64,000 bases of DNA from Gluconobacter albidus (GCF_002723915.1 NZ_BEWL01000005.1:1-64000); one strand, 5' to 3'. Counted from the stretch's first letter, positions 1-8,523 are shown. Notes: generated from the letters alone by a model not told the origin. Made by a program: numbers and translations.

Positions 1-49
1 GGGGGCTACCGAGAGGGGTCAACAGGAAAATTGCATTTTTGTGAAAAAA

Positions 50-1018
50 TCAGATTCCGTGGAACTTTTTGAACCAAACGGCGAATTCCCTCATGCCATC
101 CTCAAAGGAGACTTCAGGCTTCCACCCGCACAATTCTCTCACTTTTTCCAAAGAAGCCCATGTCGATTCCATATCCGCCACAGGACGGGGGTGCCGTTCA
201 ACAAGAGCCCTCTTCCCCAAATCCCGTTCAAGCAATGCGATCATGCGGGTAACTTTTTCAGGCCTGTCCCCCCCAAGATTAAGCAGGCGCGCCTTTCCTG
301 CTTCTGGCGGCTTGGCAAAAACCTTCACCACACCTCTGACAATATCATCGATATAGGTGAAATCGCGTGAAAGATCCTTCCCTTCATAAAGGGTGACGGG
401 CCGATCTTCTGAAATCGCTTTTGCAAACCCGTAATAAGCCATGTCAGGCCGTCCCCACGGACCATAGACCGTGAAAAACCTCAACCCGGTCTGCGGGATA
501 CCATACAGATATGAATAGGATTCCGACGTCAGTTCGGCGGCACGCTTGGTGACCGCATACAGAGAACTCGGCTGTTCGACCCGATCCGTTTCCCGAAAAG
601 GGGTTTCCTGATTGCGCCCATAGACCGAGGACGAAGACGCATACACAACATGCGTCAGTTTTTTCAGACTTCGGCACGCTTCAAGAAGCGAAACCTGCCC
701 CATCACATTGGAAGTCACATAAGAATAGGGATCCACCAGAGAATACCGGACACCAGCCTGAGCGGCGAGATGGATCACGCACTCCAGATCGGAATGTAGC
801 CCGATGACATCCTGCATGGTCTGGGCATTGGCCACATCCACTTTCAGAAAGCTGAACTTGGGATGAGGCTCCAGCTGGCCTAACCGCGCCATTTTCAGGG
901 AAGGATCATAATAGTCGTTGAGAACATCAATCCCAACGACCTCCATCCCCTGCTTCAGAAGGGCTGCGGCAACATGAAACCCGATAAATCCGGCAACTCC
1001 GGTAACCAGAATCTTCAC
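50..1018 (-). CDS. NAD-dependent sugar-nucleotide epimerase, UDP-glucuronate 4-epimerase type
   Basis: Extended short-chain dehydrogenase/reductase of 322 residues. The N-terminus has the Rossmann GxxGxxG fingerprint (VTGVAGFIGFH, residues 5-15). The active-site serine region reads YASSSSVYG and is followed by the YxxxK pair in LYAVTKRAAE. The DVLNDYYDPSLK segment after the second strand is typical of bacterial UDP-glucuronate 4-epimerases, which interconvert UDP-glucuronate and UDP-galacturonate in the cytosol for polysaccharide synthesis. It is the last gene of a minus-strand run with the DUF192 gene (7-nt gap) and the MBL hydrolase. The exact substrate is inferred from resemblance; other UDP-sugar epimerases remain possible. 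Confidence 0.82.
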   Translation of the reverse strand: MKILVTGVAGFIGFHVAAALLKQGMEVVGIDVLNDYYDPSLKMARLGQLEPHPKFSFLKVDVANAQTMQDVIGLHSDLECVIHLAAQAGVRYSLVDPYSYVTSNVMGQVSLLEACRSLKKLTHVVYASSSSVYGRNQETPFRETDRVEQPSSLYAVTKRAAELTSESYSYLYGIPQTGLRFFTVYGPWGRPDMAYYGFAKAISEDRPVTLYEGKDLSRDFTYIDDIVRGVVKVFAKPPEAGKARLLNLGGDRPEKVTRMIALLERDLGKRALVERHPRPVADMESTWASLEKVRELCGWKPEVSFEDGMREFAVWFKKFHGI

Positions 1019-1025
1019 AGGCCCA

Positions 1026-1502
1026 TCAGTGCTTCAGGGCAGAACTGGTAACAACATCCCCCACACGGATCCCCAGCTTCTCCGTCACACCACCCGCGAG
1101 CTCGAGCGTATTAGCAACTACACCATCGCTCCGCAGGATAGCTTCGCTCAGGGGAACAGCATTTTCCGCGATGGCATGAATATGATTTGTGGAATCAATG
1201 AAAACAATGTCCAGAGGCACAAGCGTATTGCGCATCCACATGTCTGACACCTGCGGCGCTGGCCACATGAACAGCATGCCCTCGTTCTCAGGCAGATGCT
1301 TACGGAACATTTCTCCGACTTCCTGCTGGCGATACGTCTTGGCCAGTTCCACCGTGAACACATGCTTCTGCCCATCACGGGTCGTGATTGTCAGGCTGTC
1401 CGTTGGCAGACGCGCCTGCGCCTGCGTGATCGGATCTTCCGCTCTGGCAACGCCAGCACTCATTCCAAGAGCCGCCAGCAGCACAAAACTTAAAATTCGC
1501 AT
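1026..1502 (-). CDS. Exported DUF192 family protein
   Basis: 158 residues. The N-terminus is a clear Sec signal peptide (MRILSFVLLAALGMSAGVARA, cleavage expected after ARA near residue 21). The mature part carries the DUF192 pattern: RQQEVGEMFRKHLPENEGMLF followed by MWMRNTLVPLDIVFID and a C-terminal ALELAGG-like turn (NTLELAGGVTEKLGI). DUF192 proteins are small periplasmic or exported proteins with no established function. It sits between the MBL hydrolase (19-nt gap) and the epimerase (7-nt gap), so it is probably co-transcribed with both. The grouping does not suggest a pathway. Confidence 0.85.
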   Translation of the reverse strand: MRILSFVLLAALGMSAGVARAEDPITQAQARLPTDSLTITTRDGQKHVFTVELAKTYRQQEVGEMFRKHLPENEGMLFMWPAPQVSDMWMRNTLVPLDIVFIDSTNHIHAIAENAVPLSEAILRSDGVVANTLELAGGVTEKLGIRVGDVVTSSALKH

Positions 1503-1521
1503 GAGGATATGACTTTCAGGT

Positions 1522-2172
1522 TCAGGAAATCAGGAACGGATTGGTGCGACGCTCTTCGCCGATGGTCGTCGGCATTCCATGTCCACACAGAACCACGGTA
1601 TCATCTGGCAAATTCAGAAGATGGGTCCGGATGCCATCGATAAGGGAGCGTGAATCCCCATAGGCAAAATCCGTACGACCAACCGTTCCACGAAACAGCG
1701 TATCTCCTGCCAGCACCCGTCGGTTACCGTGATCCACGAAAACGACATGCCCCGGAGTATGACCCGGAACATGCGCCACATGCAGGTCCTGTCCCAGAAA
1801 ATGCAGAACCTCACCGCCTTCAACGAAGCGATCAGGAACCACATTTTCCATGCCGGTGATCCCGAAAGCCGCAGCCTGTTTCGTAATACTCTGCAAAAGG
1901 AATTCGTCCCGCCGATCCGGCCCTATAACCGGAACACTCTGATCCTGCCGTTTTTCAAGAGCTTTTTTCAGGGGAGCGGCCCCACCGGCATGATCCAGAT
2001 GACCATGCGTCAGGAGAATGGCCTCGACAGACAAGTCGCCCAGTTCCTGAAGGATATCATCAACATCCCCGCCTGGATCCACCACGACAGCGCGGCCCGC
2101 GTCGTTCGAGAGAATGGTGCAGTTCTGCCGCAAGGGCGTAACCGGCACCCGCTTCGCATACAAAGGAGTCAT
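1522..2172 (-). CDS. MBL-fold metallohydrolase (glyoxalase II-like)
   Basis: 216 residues from the chosen start. The zinc-binding HxHxDH signature is intact (LTHGHLDHAGG), and further ligands are visible in HVPGHTPGH, LAGDTLFRGTVGRTD and LCGHGMPT. This is the layout of glyoxalase II/YcbL-type hydrolases that cleave thioesters or small ester substrates. A longer reading from 2229 exists, but the ATG at 2172 is preceded by a strong GGAGG on the minus strand and begins the conserved MTPLYAKRVPVTPLRQNC segment. First gene of the run with DUF192 and the epimerase. YcbL-type hydrolases are small and single-domain like this one, but the substrate is not evident. Confidence 0.85.
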   Translation of the reverse strand: MTPLYAKRVPVTPLRQNCTILSNDAGRAVVVDPGGDVDDILQELGDLSVEAILLTHGHLDHAGGAAPLKKALEKRQDQSVPVIGPDRRDEFLLQSITKQAAAFGITGMENVVPDRFVEGGEVLHFLGQDLHVAHVPGHTPGHVVFVDHGNRRVLAGDTLFRGTVGRTDFAYGDSRSLIDGIRTHLLNLPDDTVVLCGHGMPTTIGEERRTNPFLIS

Positions 2173-2324
2173 CACCCCTCCTCCCAGACGATCCGTTCTG
2201 ATGTGGCGATACAGGCTCCGCCTCCGCACGACAAGTCAATCAGGGGATTGCCGCGCGCAGATCATTGACCCGTTTTCACAGGAAGGTCACTCTTGCCCTT
2301 TCCTCTCCAGACCAAGGTGTCATC

Positions 2325-2675
2325 ATGAGCCGCATCATCCGCACGGAACCCAACGCCATCCTGTCCAAGGCTGTCGAATATCACGGATTCATCTTCACTC
2401 AGGGCGTTGTGGCCGCGGATCTTTCTCAGGGCATTGAAGAACAGACCCGCAGCGTGCTCGCCCAGCTCGACCAGATTCTTGAGGAACACGGCACCGACAA
2501 CACGCGCATCCTTCAGGCCCAGATCTGGGTGAAGGATATCGCCGATCGCGCTGCGCTCAACACGATCTGGTCGGCCTGGCTTCCGGAAAACGCAGCACCC
2601 GCCCGTGCCTGTGTTCAGGCCGTGATGGCCGACCCGAAAATTCTTGTCGAGATCATGCTCACAACAACGAAGTAA
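2325..2675 (+). CDS. RidA/YjgF-family reactive-intermediate deaminase
   Basis: 116 residues, the family's usual length. The C-terminus has the RidA signature PARACVQAVMADPKILVEI; its arginine is the residue that binds the substrate carboxylate in characterised members. The N-terminus (MSRIIRTEPNAILSKAVEYHG) and the central LDQILEEHGTDNTRILQAQIW also fit. RidA proteins hydrolyse reactive enamine/imine intermediates released by PLP enzymes. The ATG at 2325 was preferred over an upstream in-frame ATG at 2265, which would add 20 residues foreign to the family. Single gene, convergent with nothing; intergenic DNA follows up to the CHAP gene. Confidence 0.88.
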   Translation: MSRIIRTEPNAILSKAVEYHGFIFTQGVVAADLSQGIEEQTRSVLAQLDQILEEHGTDNTRILQAQIWVKDIADRAALNTIWSAWLPENAAPARACVQAVMADPKILVEIMLTTTK

Positions 2676-2847
2676 TCTGACCCGAACGATTGTGGCGAGA
2701 ATGCAGCACGATGTGGTGTCAAAAAGATTTTCCATGGAAATGAAAATTTAACACACAGGTCTGCATTCTGCTCTTGTCAGGGTTGCAGGAAGGTTGTTAC
2801 CTCCCTGTAACCCGAACAACACACAACCAATCAGGATCCTAAAGATC

Positions 2848-3564
2848 GTGAAGCATAAAAGTTGCCGGAAAACCTTTCTCTCCGCTCTGGCGCTCTCCGC
2901 TGTCGCGTTCTTTTCAGGACAGGCCCAGGCCCGTCACAGTTCGGGTCATCATGGACGGACTGTTTTCCACGCCCACCGTTCCATCAGTCACCACCATTCC
3001 TATGCTCACGTCATCCAGTGCGTCGCCTATGCCAAAACGGCCTCCGAGGTCGAACTGCACGGCAATGCGCGGGACTGGTGGTATAATGCTGCTGGCGTTT
3101 ACGCGCGCGGGTCTGCACCGCAGGCCGGATCGGTTCTGAACTTCCGGGCTATCCGCCGCATGCCACTCGGCCATGTCGCTGTCGTGCGTTCGGTTGAAGA
3201 CAGCCGCACGATCTATATTGACCAGTCACACTGGGCCTCGAACGGCATCGCACACAATGTCCGCGTCGTTGACGTTTCTCCCAACAACGACTGGAGCGCC
3301 GTTCGCGTCAGCCTCAATGACCGCAGCGGTCGACTGGGCAGCATCTACCCGACATACGGCTTCATCTATCCCCACTCCGACGAAGGTGACCGCAGCCCGG
3401 CCCCGCATGTTGTGCTGGCCCGTGCTTCGACCTCCTCGAGTTTTCGTCACAGTGCTGTCGTGAATGGCTCCGATGCCCTGAGCCATCCAATGCTCAGCAC
3501 GGAAGTTGCCGAAGCGCCGGACGACGCCTTCACCTCGGACGCGCCAGACCGCTCGATTCGCTGA
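2848..3564 (+). CDS. Secreted CHAP-domain protein (probable peptidoglycan amidase/endopeptidase)
   Basis: 238 residues from a GTG start that opens a good signal peptide (MKHKSCRKTFLSALALSAVA, then a GQAQA cleavage site). The CHAP core follows: QCVAYAK supplies the catalytic cysteine, ARDWWYNAAGVYARGSAPQAG is the usual second block, and GHVAVV supplies the histidine. CHAP enzymes cut peptidoglycan crosslinks. The C-terminal 70 residues are low-complexity and variable. The start is uncertain: a TTG at 2794 would give 256 residues but places a long tail ahead of the signal peptide. The leader upstream contains a short GTTAC/GTAAC inverted repeat near 2796-2811. Confidence 0.8.
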   Translation: MKHKSCRKTFLSALALSAVAFFSGQAQARHSSGHHGRTVFHAHRSISHHHSYAHVIQCVAYAKTASEVELHGNARDWWYNAAGVYARGSAPQAGSVLNFRAIRRMPLGHVAVVRSVEDSRTIYIDQSHWASNGIAHNVRVVDVSPNNDWSAVRVSLNDRSGRLGSIYPTYGFIYPHSDEGDRSPAPHVVLARASTSSSFRHSAVVNGSDALSHPMLSTEVAEAPDDAFTSDAPDRSIR

Positions 3565-3591
3565 TATAATCGGGGAAATATAACTCGGCGC

Positions 3592-4050
3592 TCAATCCGG
3601 CCGGGATTCCCGATGATAGGGATGGCCGGTATTGATGGCCTGGGCCCGGAAAACCTGTTCGGCGATCAGAACCCTGACCAGCATGTGCGGCCAGGTCAGT
3701 TTCCCAAGGGAAATCACGGAATCAGCGCGCTGGATCACGCTCGAATCCAGCCCTTCCGCACCACCGATCAGAAAATGAATGGGACGCCCCGACTCCTGCC
3801 AGCGGGACAGCATCTCCGCCAGACGCAGACTGTCAGGCGTCTTGCCGCCCTCATCCAGAGCCACGATCAGCGCATTGTCGGGACAGGCCCCCAGCAGAGC
3901 CGCAGCATCCTTGCGCTTCTGCTCCTGGACGCTGCCCTTTGACGGCGCGAGTTCCGTCACCGTCAGGGCGGGCCGGATCCGGCCCGCATAACGTTCGAAC
4001 AGTTCGCGCTCCGGCCCGGCTTTGAGCCGGCCGATTGCGACCAGTTTCAT
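3592..4050 (-). CDS. rlmH: 23S rRNA (pseudouridine1915-N3)-methyltransferase RlmH
   Basis: 152 residues, full length for the SPOUT-class RlmH. Recognisable blocks are [31 protein letters not shown] (the SAM-binding knot), [19 protein letters not shown] and the terminal YRAxxI-like [13 protein letters not shown]. It methylates pseudouridine 1915 in helix 69 of 23S rRNA. It directly abuts rsfS: the rsfS TGA is immediately followed by the rlmH ATG, so translation is very likely coupled. It is the last gene of the ychF-proA-nadD-rsfS-rlmH cluster, convergent with the CHAP gene. Confidence 0.96.
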   Translation of the reverse strand: MKLVAIGRLKAGPERELFERYAGRIRPALTVTELAPSKGSVQEQKRKDAAALLGACPDNALIVALDEGGKTPDSLRLAEMLSRWQESGRPIHFLIGGAEGLDSSVIQRADSVISLGKLTWPHMLVRVLIAEQVFRAQAINTGHPYHRESRPD

Positions 4051-4554
4051 TCAGTCCTGCTCTTCGCCCTGTCCGACCGCGACTTCGTTTTCGCTGCCAT
4101 CCAGATCCGTGCCCCACATCCGCTCCAGACCATAAAGCTCGCGGCTTTCCGGCTTGAAGAGATGAACAACAACATCACCAGCGTCGATCAGGACCCAGTC
4201 GCTACCATTCGCGCCTTCGATCAGGATACGCTTGATGCCGATCTCATTGAGTTTCTTCTCGATGTGATGCGCCATCGCGGAGATCTGGCGGTCGGCGAGA
4301 CCGGTCGCAATGACCATGCGGTCTGCGAAGTTCGCACGGCCTACAAGATCCAGCACAACGATGTCTTCACCCTTGTCTTCATCCAGACTCGTGGTGATGA
4401 CCGCAAGCATGCTGGTCAGAACGTCCGGCTGCACGGCTTCGCGCTTGACGGCCGTTTTCTTCGGTCCGGCGACAGCAGCCTTCTTGCGAGCCGTTCCCGG
4501 CACCTTGGCAGCCTCGGCCAGTGCCGCATCGGGGGAGCTGGTTTTCCGGCGCAC
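4051..4554 (-). CDS. rsfS: Ribosomal silencing factor RsfS
   Basis: 167 residues from a GTG start. The RsfS domain (about residues 45-150) is complete: LTSMLAVITTSLDEDKGEDI, ADRMVIATGLADRQISAMA, GSDWVLIDAGDVVVHLF and RELYGLERMW. RsfS binds ribosomal protein L14 and blocks 30S-50S joining under nutrient limitation. The first 45 residues are a basic Ala/Lys/Pro-rich extension absent from most homologues. The start is open: the GTG has no good ribosome-binding site, whereas AGGAGT at 4604-4609 is ideally placed 8 nt before an in-frame ATC at 4596. Lies between nadD and rlmH. Confidence 0.93.
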   Translation of the reverse strand: MRRKTSSPDAALAEAAKVPGTARKKAAVAGPKKTAVKREAVQPDVLTSMLAVITTSLDEDKGEDIVVLDLVGRANFADRMVIATGLADRQISAMAHHIEKKLNEIGIKRILIEGANGSDWVLIDAGDVVVHLFKPESRELYGLERMWGTDLDGSENEVAVGQGEEQD

Positions 4555-4601
4555 AGGCTTTTTGGCCTGCGATTCGGGAGAGGTCGTCTTGGTGATGGTT
4601 T

Positions 4602-5189
4602 TTACTCCTGATCGGACTCCGGACGAAACTGGCCGGACTCACGCAACGCTGTAGCCGATATATCGTTCTGCGGCGCAGAAAGGAACGTCCATGCGTTGCC
4701 TTTTCGCTCCGCAAGCACCGGAGATTCCCGCGAAGGCCGTCTCTTATGCCGTAAAACAGACGCCGCAGCCCCTCTGAGCGCGGGTGAAACGCTTCCCGGG
4801 CGCGGAGCAACGGCTATGGGAACCATCGCCGCCAGGCGCCGCCAGCGCTTCCATCGCGAGAGTTGCGCCAGGCCGTCCGCCCCCATCAGCCAGACAAACC
4901 GCACATGCGGAAAGCGCTGCTTCAGCAACGCCATGGTCCTGACAGTAAAGCGCTGCCCCAAACGGGATTCGATATCGGTCGCAACGATTCGCCGCCCATC
5001 TGCAATCCGCTCCGCAGAAGCAAGACGCACCCTGAACGGTGCCATCCCCTTGCCTGGCTTGAGCGGATTCCCCGGCGAGACCATGAGCCATACCTGATCC
5101 AGCCGCAGCGCCCGCAATGCCCGCCGTGCCACCATGAGATGACCGGCATGGGCGGGGTTAAAAGATCCTCCCAGCAGGCCGATCCGCAT
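4602..5189 (-). CDS. nadD: Nicotinate-mononucleotide adenylyltransferase NadD
   Basis: 195 residues from the ATG at 5189. The N-terminus has the nucleotidyltransferase signature GLLGGSFNPAHAGHL, with the HxGH active-site motif in HAGH. VWLMVSPGNPLK and FVWLMGADGLAQL are the usual next blocks, and the C-terminal ISATALRES corresponds to the ISSTxIR motif. It converts NaMN plus ATP to NaAD in NAD synthesis; NadE, the next enzyme of that pathway, is at 41.1-43.1 kb. A longer reading from 5267 was rejected because it precedes the family start. Stop codon TAA overlaps the ribosome-binding site proposed for rsfS. proA lies 33 nt upstream. Confidence 0.94.
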   Translation of the reverse strand: MRIGLLGGSFNPAHAGHLMVARRALRALRLDQVWLMVSPGNPLKPGKGMAPFRVRLASAERIADGRRIVATDIESRLGQRFTVRTMALLKQRFPHVRFVWLMGADGLAQLSRWKRWRRLAAMVPIAVAPRPGSVSPALRGAAASVLRHKRRPSRESPVLAERKGNAWTFLSAPQNDISATALRESGQFRPESDQE

Positions 5190-5221
5190 GTTCCGGCCGT
5201 CGCCAGACGTCGGAATACTGC

Positions 5222-6490
5222 TCAGCCCCGCACCTGTCCGGTGCCGATCACCTCGTAGCGATAGCATGTCAGCTGTTCGAGCCCCACCGGGCCGCGTGCA
5301 TGCATGCGGCCAGTCGCAATCCCGATTTCCGCTCCGAATCCGAATTCTCCACCGTCACAAAACTGCGTGGACGCATTCCACATCACAACCGCACTGTCCG
5401 TTCCATTAAGAAACCCAGCCGCGGCCTCCGCATCCTCCGCAATAATGGCCTCGGTATGCGAGCTTCCATGCCGGGCGATGTGATCCAGAGCGTCCTCAAC
5501 CCCATCCACCACCGCAACCGACAGCACCGAATCCAGCCATTCCGTCCTGAAATCTTCAGTTCGGGCCGCTTCAAGTGTCGGCACAATCGCGCGGGCCCGG
5601 TCATCAGCCCGGAACGCGCATCCTTTCGCCCCCAGATCCTGAACCAAGAGCGACAGGAGTGTCGGCGCAATCGCAGCGTCAATCAGCAACGTTTCCGTTG
5701 CCCCACAGACGCCCGTCCGGCGCATTTTCGCGTCCAACAGCACCTTCCGCGCCATGGCCGGATCAGCGCTTGCATGAACATAGGTGTGATTCAGGCCATC
5801 CGCATGGGCAAGAACCGGAACGCGGGCTTCGCGCTGCACCCGCTCCACAAGGGATTTGCCACCACGCGGAATAATCAGATCAATCTGCCCCGAAGCCTGC
5901 AACATGGCTCCCACCAGAGCACGATCGGCAGATGGCAGAATCTGCACACAGGCTTCATCCAACCCGGCGGCCCGTAATCCATCTTCCATCGCAACCTGAA
6001 TCGCGCGCGCCGAATGCAGGCTCTCCCCGCCCCCGCGTAAAATCACAGCATTGCCTGACTTGATGCACAGCGCCGCCGCATCCGCGCCAACATTCGGACG
6101 GCTTTCGTAGATCATGCCGATCACGCCAAGTGGTGTCGCAACCCGGCGGAAGTGCAAACCATTCGGCCGATCCCACTCTGCCAGAATACGTCCCACCGGG
6201 TCCGGCAGACGCGCAACATCCTCCAGACCCCGCGCCATGGCCTCGATCCGCTCCGGCGTCAGCGTCAGACGATCACGGAAAGCTGCATTCCGGTCTTCGG
6301 AAAGGGCAGCCAGATCCTTCCGGTTGGCCGCAACAATCCCGGCAGACCGCTCCCGCAAAGCTTTTGTAGCCTCAAAAAGCGCAAGATTACGGGTTTCCTC
6401 GCTGGCGCGCGCCAGATTCCGGCTGGCACGGCGGGCCTTTTCCGCCAGACCGCCCAGAATCCGGACGGCGTCTTCCCCCGTCTCAGACAT
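5222..6490 (-). CDS. proA: Gamma-glutamyl phosphate reductase ProA
   Basis: 422 residues from the ATG at 6490, the normal family length. Landmarks are YESRPNVGADAAALCIKSG (NADPH-domain entry), GNAVILRGGGESLHS, LIIPRGGKSLV, and the catalytic cysteine in RRTGVCGATETLL. The C-terminus has GADIGIATG-like GAEIGIATGRMHARGPVGLEQLT. It reduces gamma-glutamyl phosphate to glutamate semialdehyde, the second step of proline synthesis; proC lies about 10 kb away at 16.95 kb. Its ATG overlaps the ychF stop by 8 nt, so ychF and proA are translationally coupled. A 92-residue N-terminal reading extension to 6766 is only the shadow of ychF. Confidence 0.96.
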   Translation of the reverse strand: MSETGEDAVRILGGLAEKARRASRNLARASEETRNLALFEATKALRERSAGIVAANRKDLAALSEDRNAAFRDRLTLTPERIEAMARGLEDVARLPDPVGRILAEWDRPNGLHFRRVATPLGVIGMIYESRPNVGADAAALCIKSGNAVILRGGGESLHSARAIQVAMEDGLRAAGLDEACVQILPSADRALVGAMLQASGQIDLIIPRGGKSLVERVQREARVPVLAHADGLNHTYVHASADPAMARKVLLDAKMRRTGVCGATETLLIDAAIAPTLLSLLVQDLGAKGCAFRADDRARAIVPTLEAARTEDFRTEWLDSVLSVAVVDGVEDALDHIARHGSSHTEAIIAEDAEAAAGFLNGTDSAVVMWNASTQFCDGGEFGFGAEIGIATGRMHARGPVGLEQLTCYRYEVIGTGQVRG

Positions 6491-7577
6491 TGAAACGGAA
6501 CAGCAGGACGTCTCCATCCTGCACCACATATTCCTTGCCTTCGATCCGCAGCTTGCCGACTTCCTTGGCCCCGGCCTCGCCATTGCAGGCCACGTAATCG
6601 TCGAACGCCACGGTTTCGCAGGCGATGAAGCCACGCTCGAAGTCGTTGTGAATGACAGCAGCGGCCTGAGGTGCCTTCGTCCCGGCCGTAATCGTCCAGG
6701 CGCGGGATTCCTTCGGTCCAACCGTGAAATACGTCCGCAGACCCAGAAGTTTGTAACCAGCCGCAATCACACGATCCAGTCCGCTGTCCGTCAGGCCCAG
6801 ACCGTCCAGAAATTCCGTACGGTCTTCATGCGGCAACTGACTGACTTCCGCTTCAATGGCGGCCGACACCACGACAACGCCCGCACCCTCGGCTTCGGCC
6901 CGCTTGCGCACGGCTTCCGAAAACGCGTTGCCGGTGGACGCCGAGGCTTCCTCGACATTGCAGACATACAGAACAGGCTTCGTCGTCAGAAGCTGAAGAC
7001 GGGACGCCTCAACCTCCTGTCCCTTCGGAACAGCCGTCCGCGCCGGCTTGCCATCCCGCAGAGCCACAAGCAGCGGCTCCAGGAGTTCAAGCTGTGCCTG
7101 TGCCTCACGATCGTTGCCGCGGGCGCGTTTCTGAAGCCCGATCTGGCGCTTCTCAAGGCTCTCCAGATCCGCCAGCATCAGTTCAGTTTCAATGATGTCC
7201 GCATCCCGAACCGGATCAACGCCACCTTCAACATGCGTGATGTCGTCGTCTTCAAAGCAGCGCAGAACATGCACAATGGCATCGACTTCACGGATATTGG
7301 CAAGGAACTGGTTCCCAAGCCCTTCGCCCTTGGACGCGCCGCGAACCAGACCGGCAATATCCACGAACTCAAGGCTTGTGGGAACCTTGCGGATGGACTT
7401 GCCGATCCGCGCCAGTTCATCCAGCCGCGCATCCGGCACGGCCACACGCCCCGTATTCGGCTCGATGGTGCAGAACGGGTAATTTGCAGCCTGTGCAGCC
7501 GCCGTTTCCGTCAGGGCATTGAACAGCGTGGACTTGCCAACATTGGGCAGACCAACGATGCCGCAATTGAAACCCAT
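6483..7577 (-). CDS. ychF: Redox-regulated ribosome-binding GTPase/ATPase YchF
   Basis: 364 residues, full length. OBG-family P-loop [18 protein letters not shown] is followed by the G3 region [18 protein letters not shown]. Instead of the G4 NKxD motif there is CNVEEA, the NxxE variant that gives YchF its preference for ATP. The C-terminal TGS-like domain ([13 protein letters not shown] to the end) is intact. YchF associates with ribosomes and stress responses. It heads the minus-strand operon leading into proA, with an 8-nt overlap. The roughly 120 bp between it and the next gene presumably carry the promoter; no clear boxes were identified. Confidence 0.95.
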   Translation of the reverse strand: MGFNCGIVGLPNVGKSTLFNALTETAAAQAANYPFCTIEPNTGRVAVPDARLDELARIGKSIRKVPTSLEFVDIAGLVRGASKGEGLGNQFLANIREVDAIVHVLRCFEDDDITHVEGGVDPVRDADIIETELMLADLESLEKRQIGLQKRARGNDREAQAQLELLEPLLVALRDGKPARTAVPKGQEVEASRLQLLTTKPVLYVCNVEEASASTGNAFSEAVRKRAEAEGAGVVVVSAAIEAEVSQLPHEDRTEFLDGLGLTDSGLDRVIAAGYKLLGLRTYFTVGPKESRAWTITAGTKAPQAAAVIHNDFERGFIACETVAFDDYVACNGEAGAKEVGKLRIEGKEYVVQDGDVLLFRFNV

Positions 7578-7701
7578 TCGTGCTCTCCATCATCATTAAA
7601 AGACCGCTCGGACGCGAACGACCCGTTCCAGAAAATTCCGTTGCCCTGTTGTTCGCAGAAACCGGAGAGGCTCACAACCTCCCACCCTCGCGAAACAGGC
7701 T

Positions 7702-7998
7702 TCAGCCCACGATTCCCGCCAGATCCTGCAAGGCCCGCACATGCGCCTTCAAAGCCGCACGCCCCTGTGCAGTCAGAACCAGCCAGGTTCGCTGCCGCCC
7801 CCCCAGAGGCGCCTTGCGCAACCGCACATAACCCGCTTCCTGCATCTGCGCGAGATGTTTGGACAGGACCGAGTCACTCACGCCCAGAAGGTCCCGCGCC
7901 CGGCCAAATTCCATGTCGTTCACCTCCGACAGGGCCGCAGCAAGCTGCAAGCGAACCGGAGGATGAATAACAGGATCGAATTGGGGAACAACCGTCAC
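7702..7998 (-). CDS. Small winged-helix transcriptional regulator
   Basis: 98 residues from a GTG whose GTGA overlaps the TGA of the upstream membrane-protein gene. The protein is a single winged helix: VRLQLAAALSEVNDMEFGRARDLLGVSDSVLSKHLAQMQEAGYVRLRK contains helix-turn-helix LLGVSDSVLSKHLAQM, and the wing follows with GGRQRTWLVLTAQGRAAL. This pattern matches the PF13601-type regulators, which resemble MarR/ArsR and often sit beside a membrane protein. The longer reading to 8667 is the shadow of the neighbouring gene. Inference: it represses its own operon and perhaps the divergent CPBP gene through the two palindromes at 8481-8523. Confidence 0.82.
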   Translation of the reverse strand: MTVVPQFDPVIHPPVRLQLAAALSEVNDMEFGRARDLLGVSDSVLSKHLAQMQEAGYVRLRKAPLGGRQRTWLVLTAQGRAALKAHVRALQDLAGIVG

Positions 7999-8471
7999 AA
8001 CCGCGCCGTCATACCAGCCTGCCAGGCTCTCCGCCAGAGCAGTGCAACCCCATAGCCGATCGCAAAACTGCCCAGCGTCGCAATCCACGGCAGCCACGCT
8101 AGATGGAGTACCCTCGCCCCCGCTCCAGACAGCGCCATCATCGCATAAACCCCCAGAATCATACCGATTGCGATCTTCCGGGTGCGCCCCCGACGGTATC
8201 CATTGACGAAATATCCCATCTGCCGCCGCGCGAGCGCGTAGAAAATGCCCATCAATGCGACGCACAGTCCTTCCAGCAGAAAAATGAAGGACGGGTCCAG
8301 ACTCATCGCAAAGGTCAGAAGCGCCAGCAGACCGCCCATGACCGGCGCATTCCACCACGGACAGACCAGCTCCTTCGGAAGCCTGTTCCTGAAGGCGTCC
8401 AGGGCTTCCAGCTGCGCACGCGCATCGTCCCGACTCCTCACATCCGTCGTTTCGAATCCATCCTGCTGCAT
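7995..8471 (-). CDS. Small integral membrane protein paired with a winged-helix regulator
   Basis: 158 residues from the ATG at 8471. After a charged cytosolic head (MQQDGFETTDVRSRDDARAQ) there are four likely membrane spans, roughly residues 40-58 (VMGGLLALLTFAMSLD), 60-80 (FIFLLEGLCVALMGIFYAL), 98-120 and 122-145. Between the second and third is the basic loop ARRQMGYFVNGYRRGRTRK. No enzymatic motif was seen. The ORF can be read further upstream to 8657, but that would run across the palindromes and the divergent promoter. It shares a four-base stop/start overlap with the regulator, the usual arrangement for this regulator family. Function unknown. Confidence 0.72.
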   Translation of the reverse strand: MQQDGFETTDVRSRDDARAQLEALDAFRNRLPKELVCPWWNAPVMGGLLALLTFAMSLDPSFIFLLEGLCVALMGIFYALARRQMGYFVNGYRRGRTRKIAIGMILGVYAMMALSGAGARVLHLAWLPWIATLGSFAIGYGVALLWRRAWQAGMTARL

Positions 8472-8480
8472 AGCCTTGAC

Positions 8481-8523
8481 TTTCCAATATGGAAAATGAT
8501 GATCTGATTTTCCAATATGGAAA
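8481..8523. promoter_or_regulatory. Pair of identical 15-bp palindromes, putative operator
   Basis: The perfect palindrome TTTCCAATATGGAAA occurs at 8481-8495 and again at 8509-8523, with centres 28 bp apart. Both lie in the short gap between the regulator/membrane-protein operon (start 8471, minus) and the CPBP gene (start 8536, plus). Two perfect copies in a 64-bp divergent promoter region are unlikely by chance. The natural candidate to bind them is the winged-helix protein encoded at 7702-7998; that assignment is inference. Confidence 0.72.

Noticed and set aside
41-370. 109-codon plus-strand frame at the left edge
   Set aside because: Antisense to the sugar-nucleotide epimerase; no motif and no ribosome-binding site.
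6114-7970. 618-codon open frame on the plus strand
   Set aside because: Antisense to proA and ychF, which are unmistakable; the translation is low-complexity and has no domain. A product of high GC in the third codon position.
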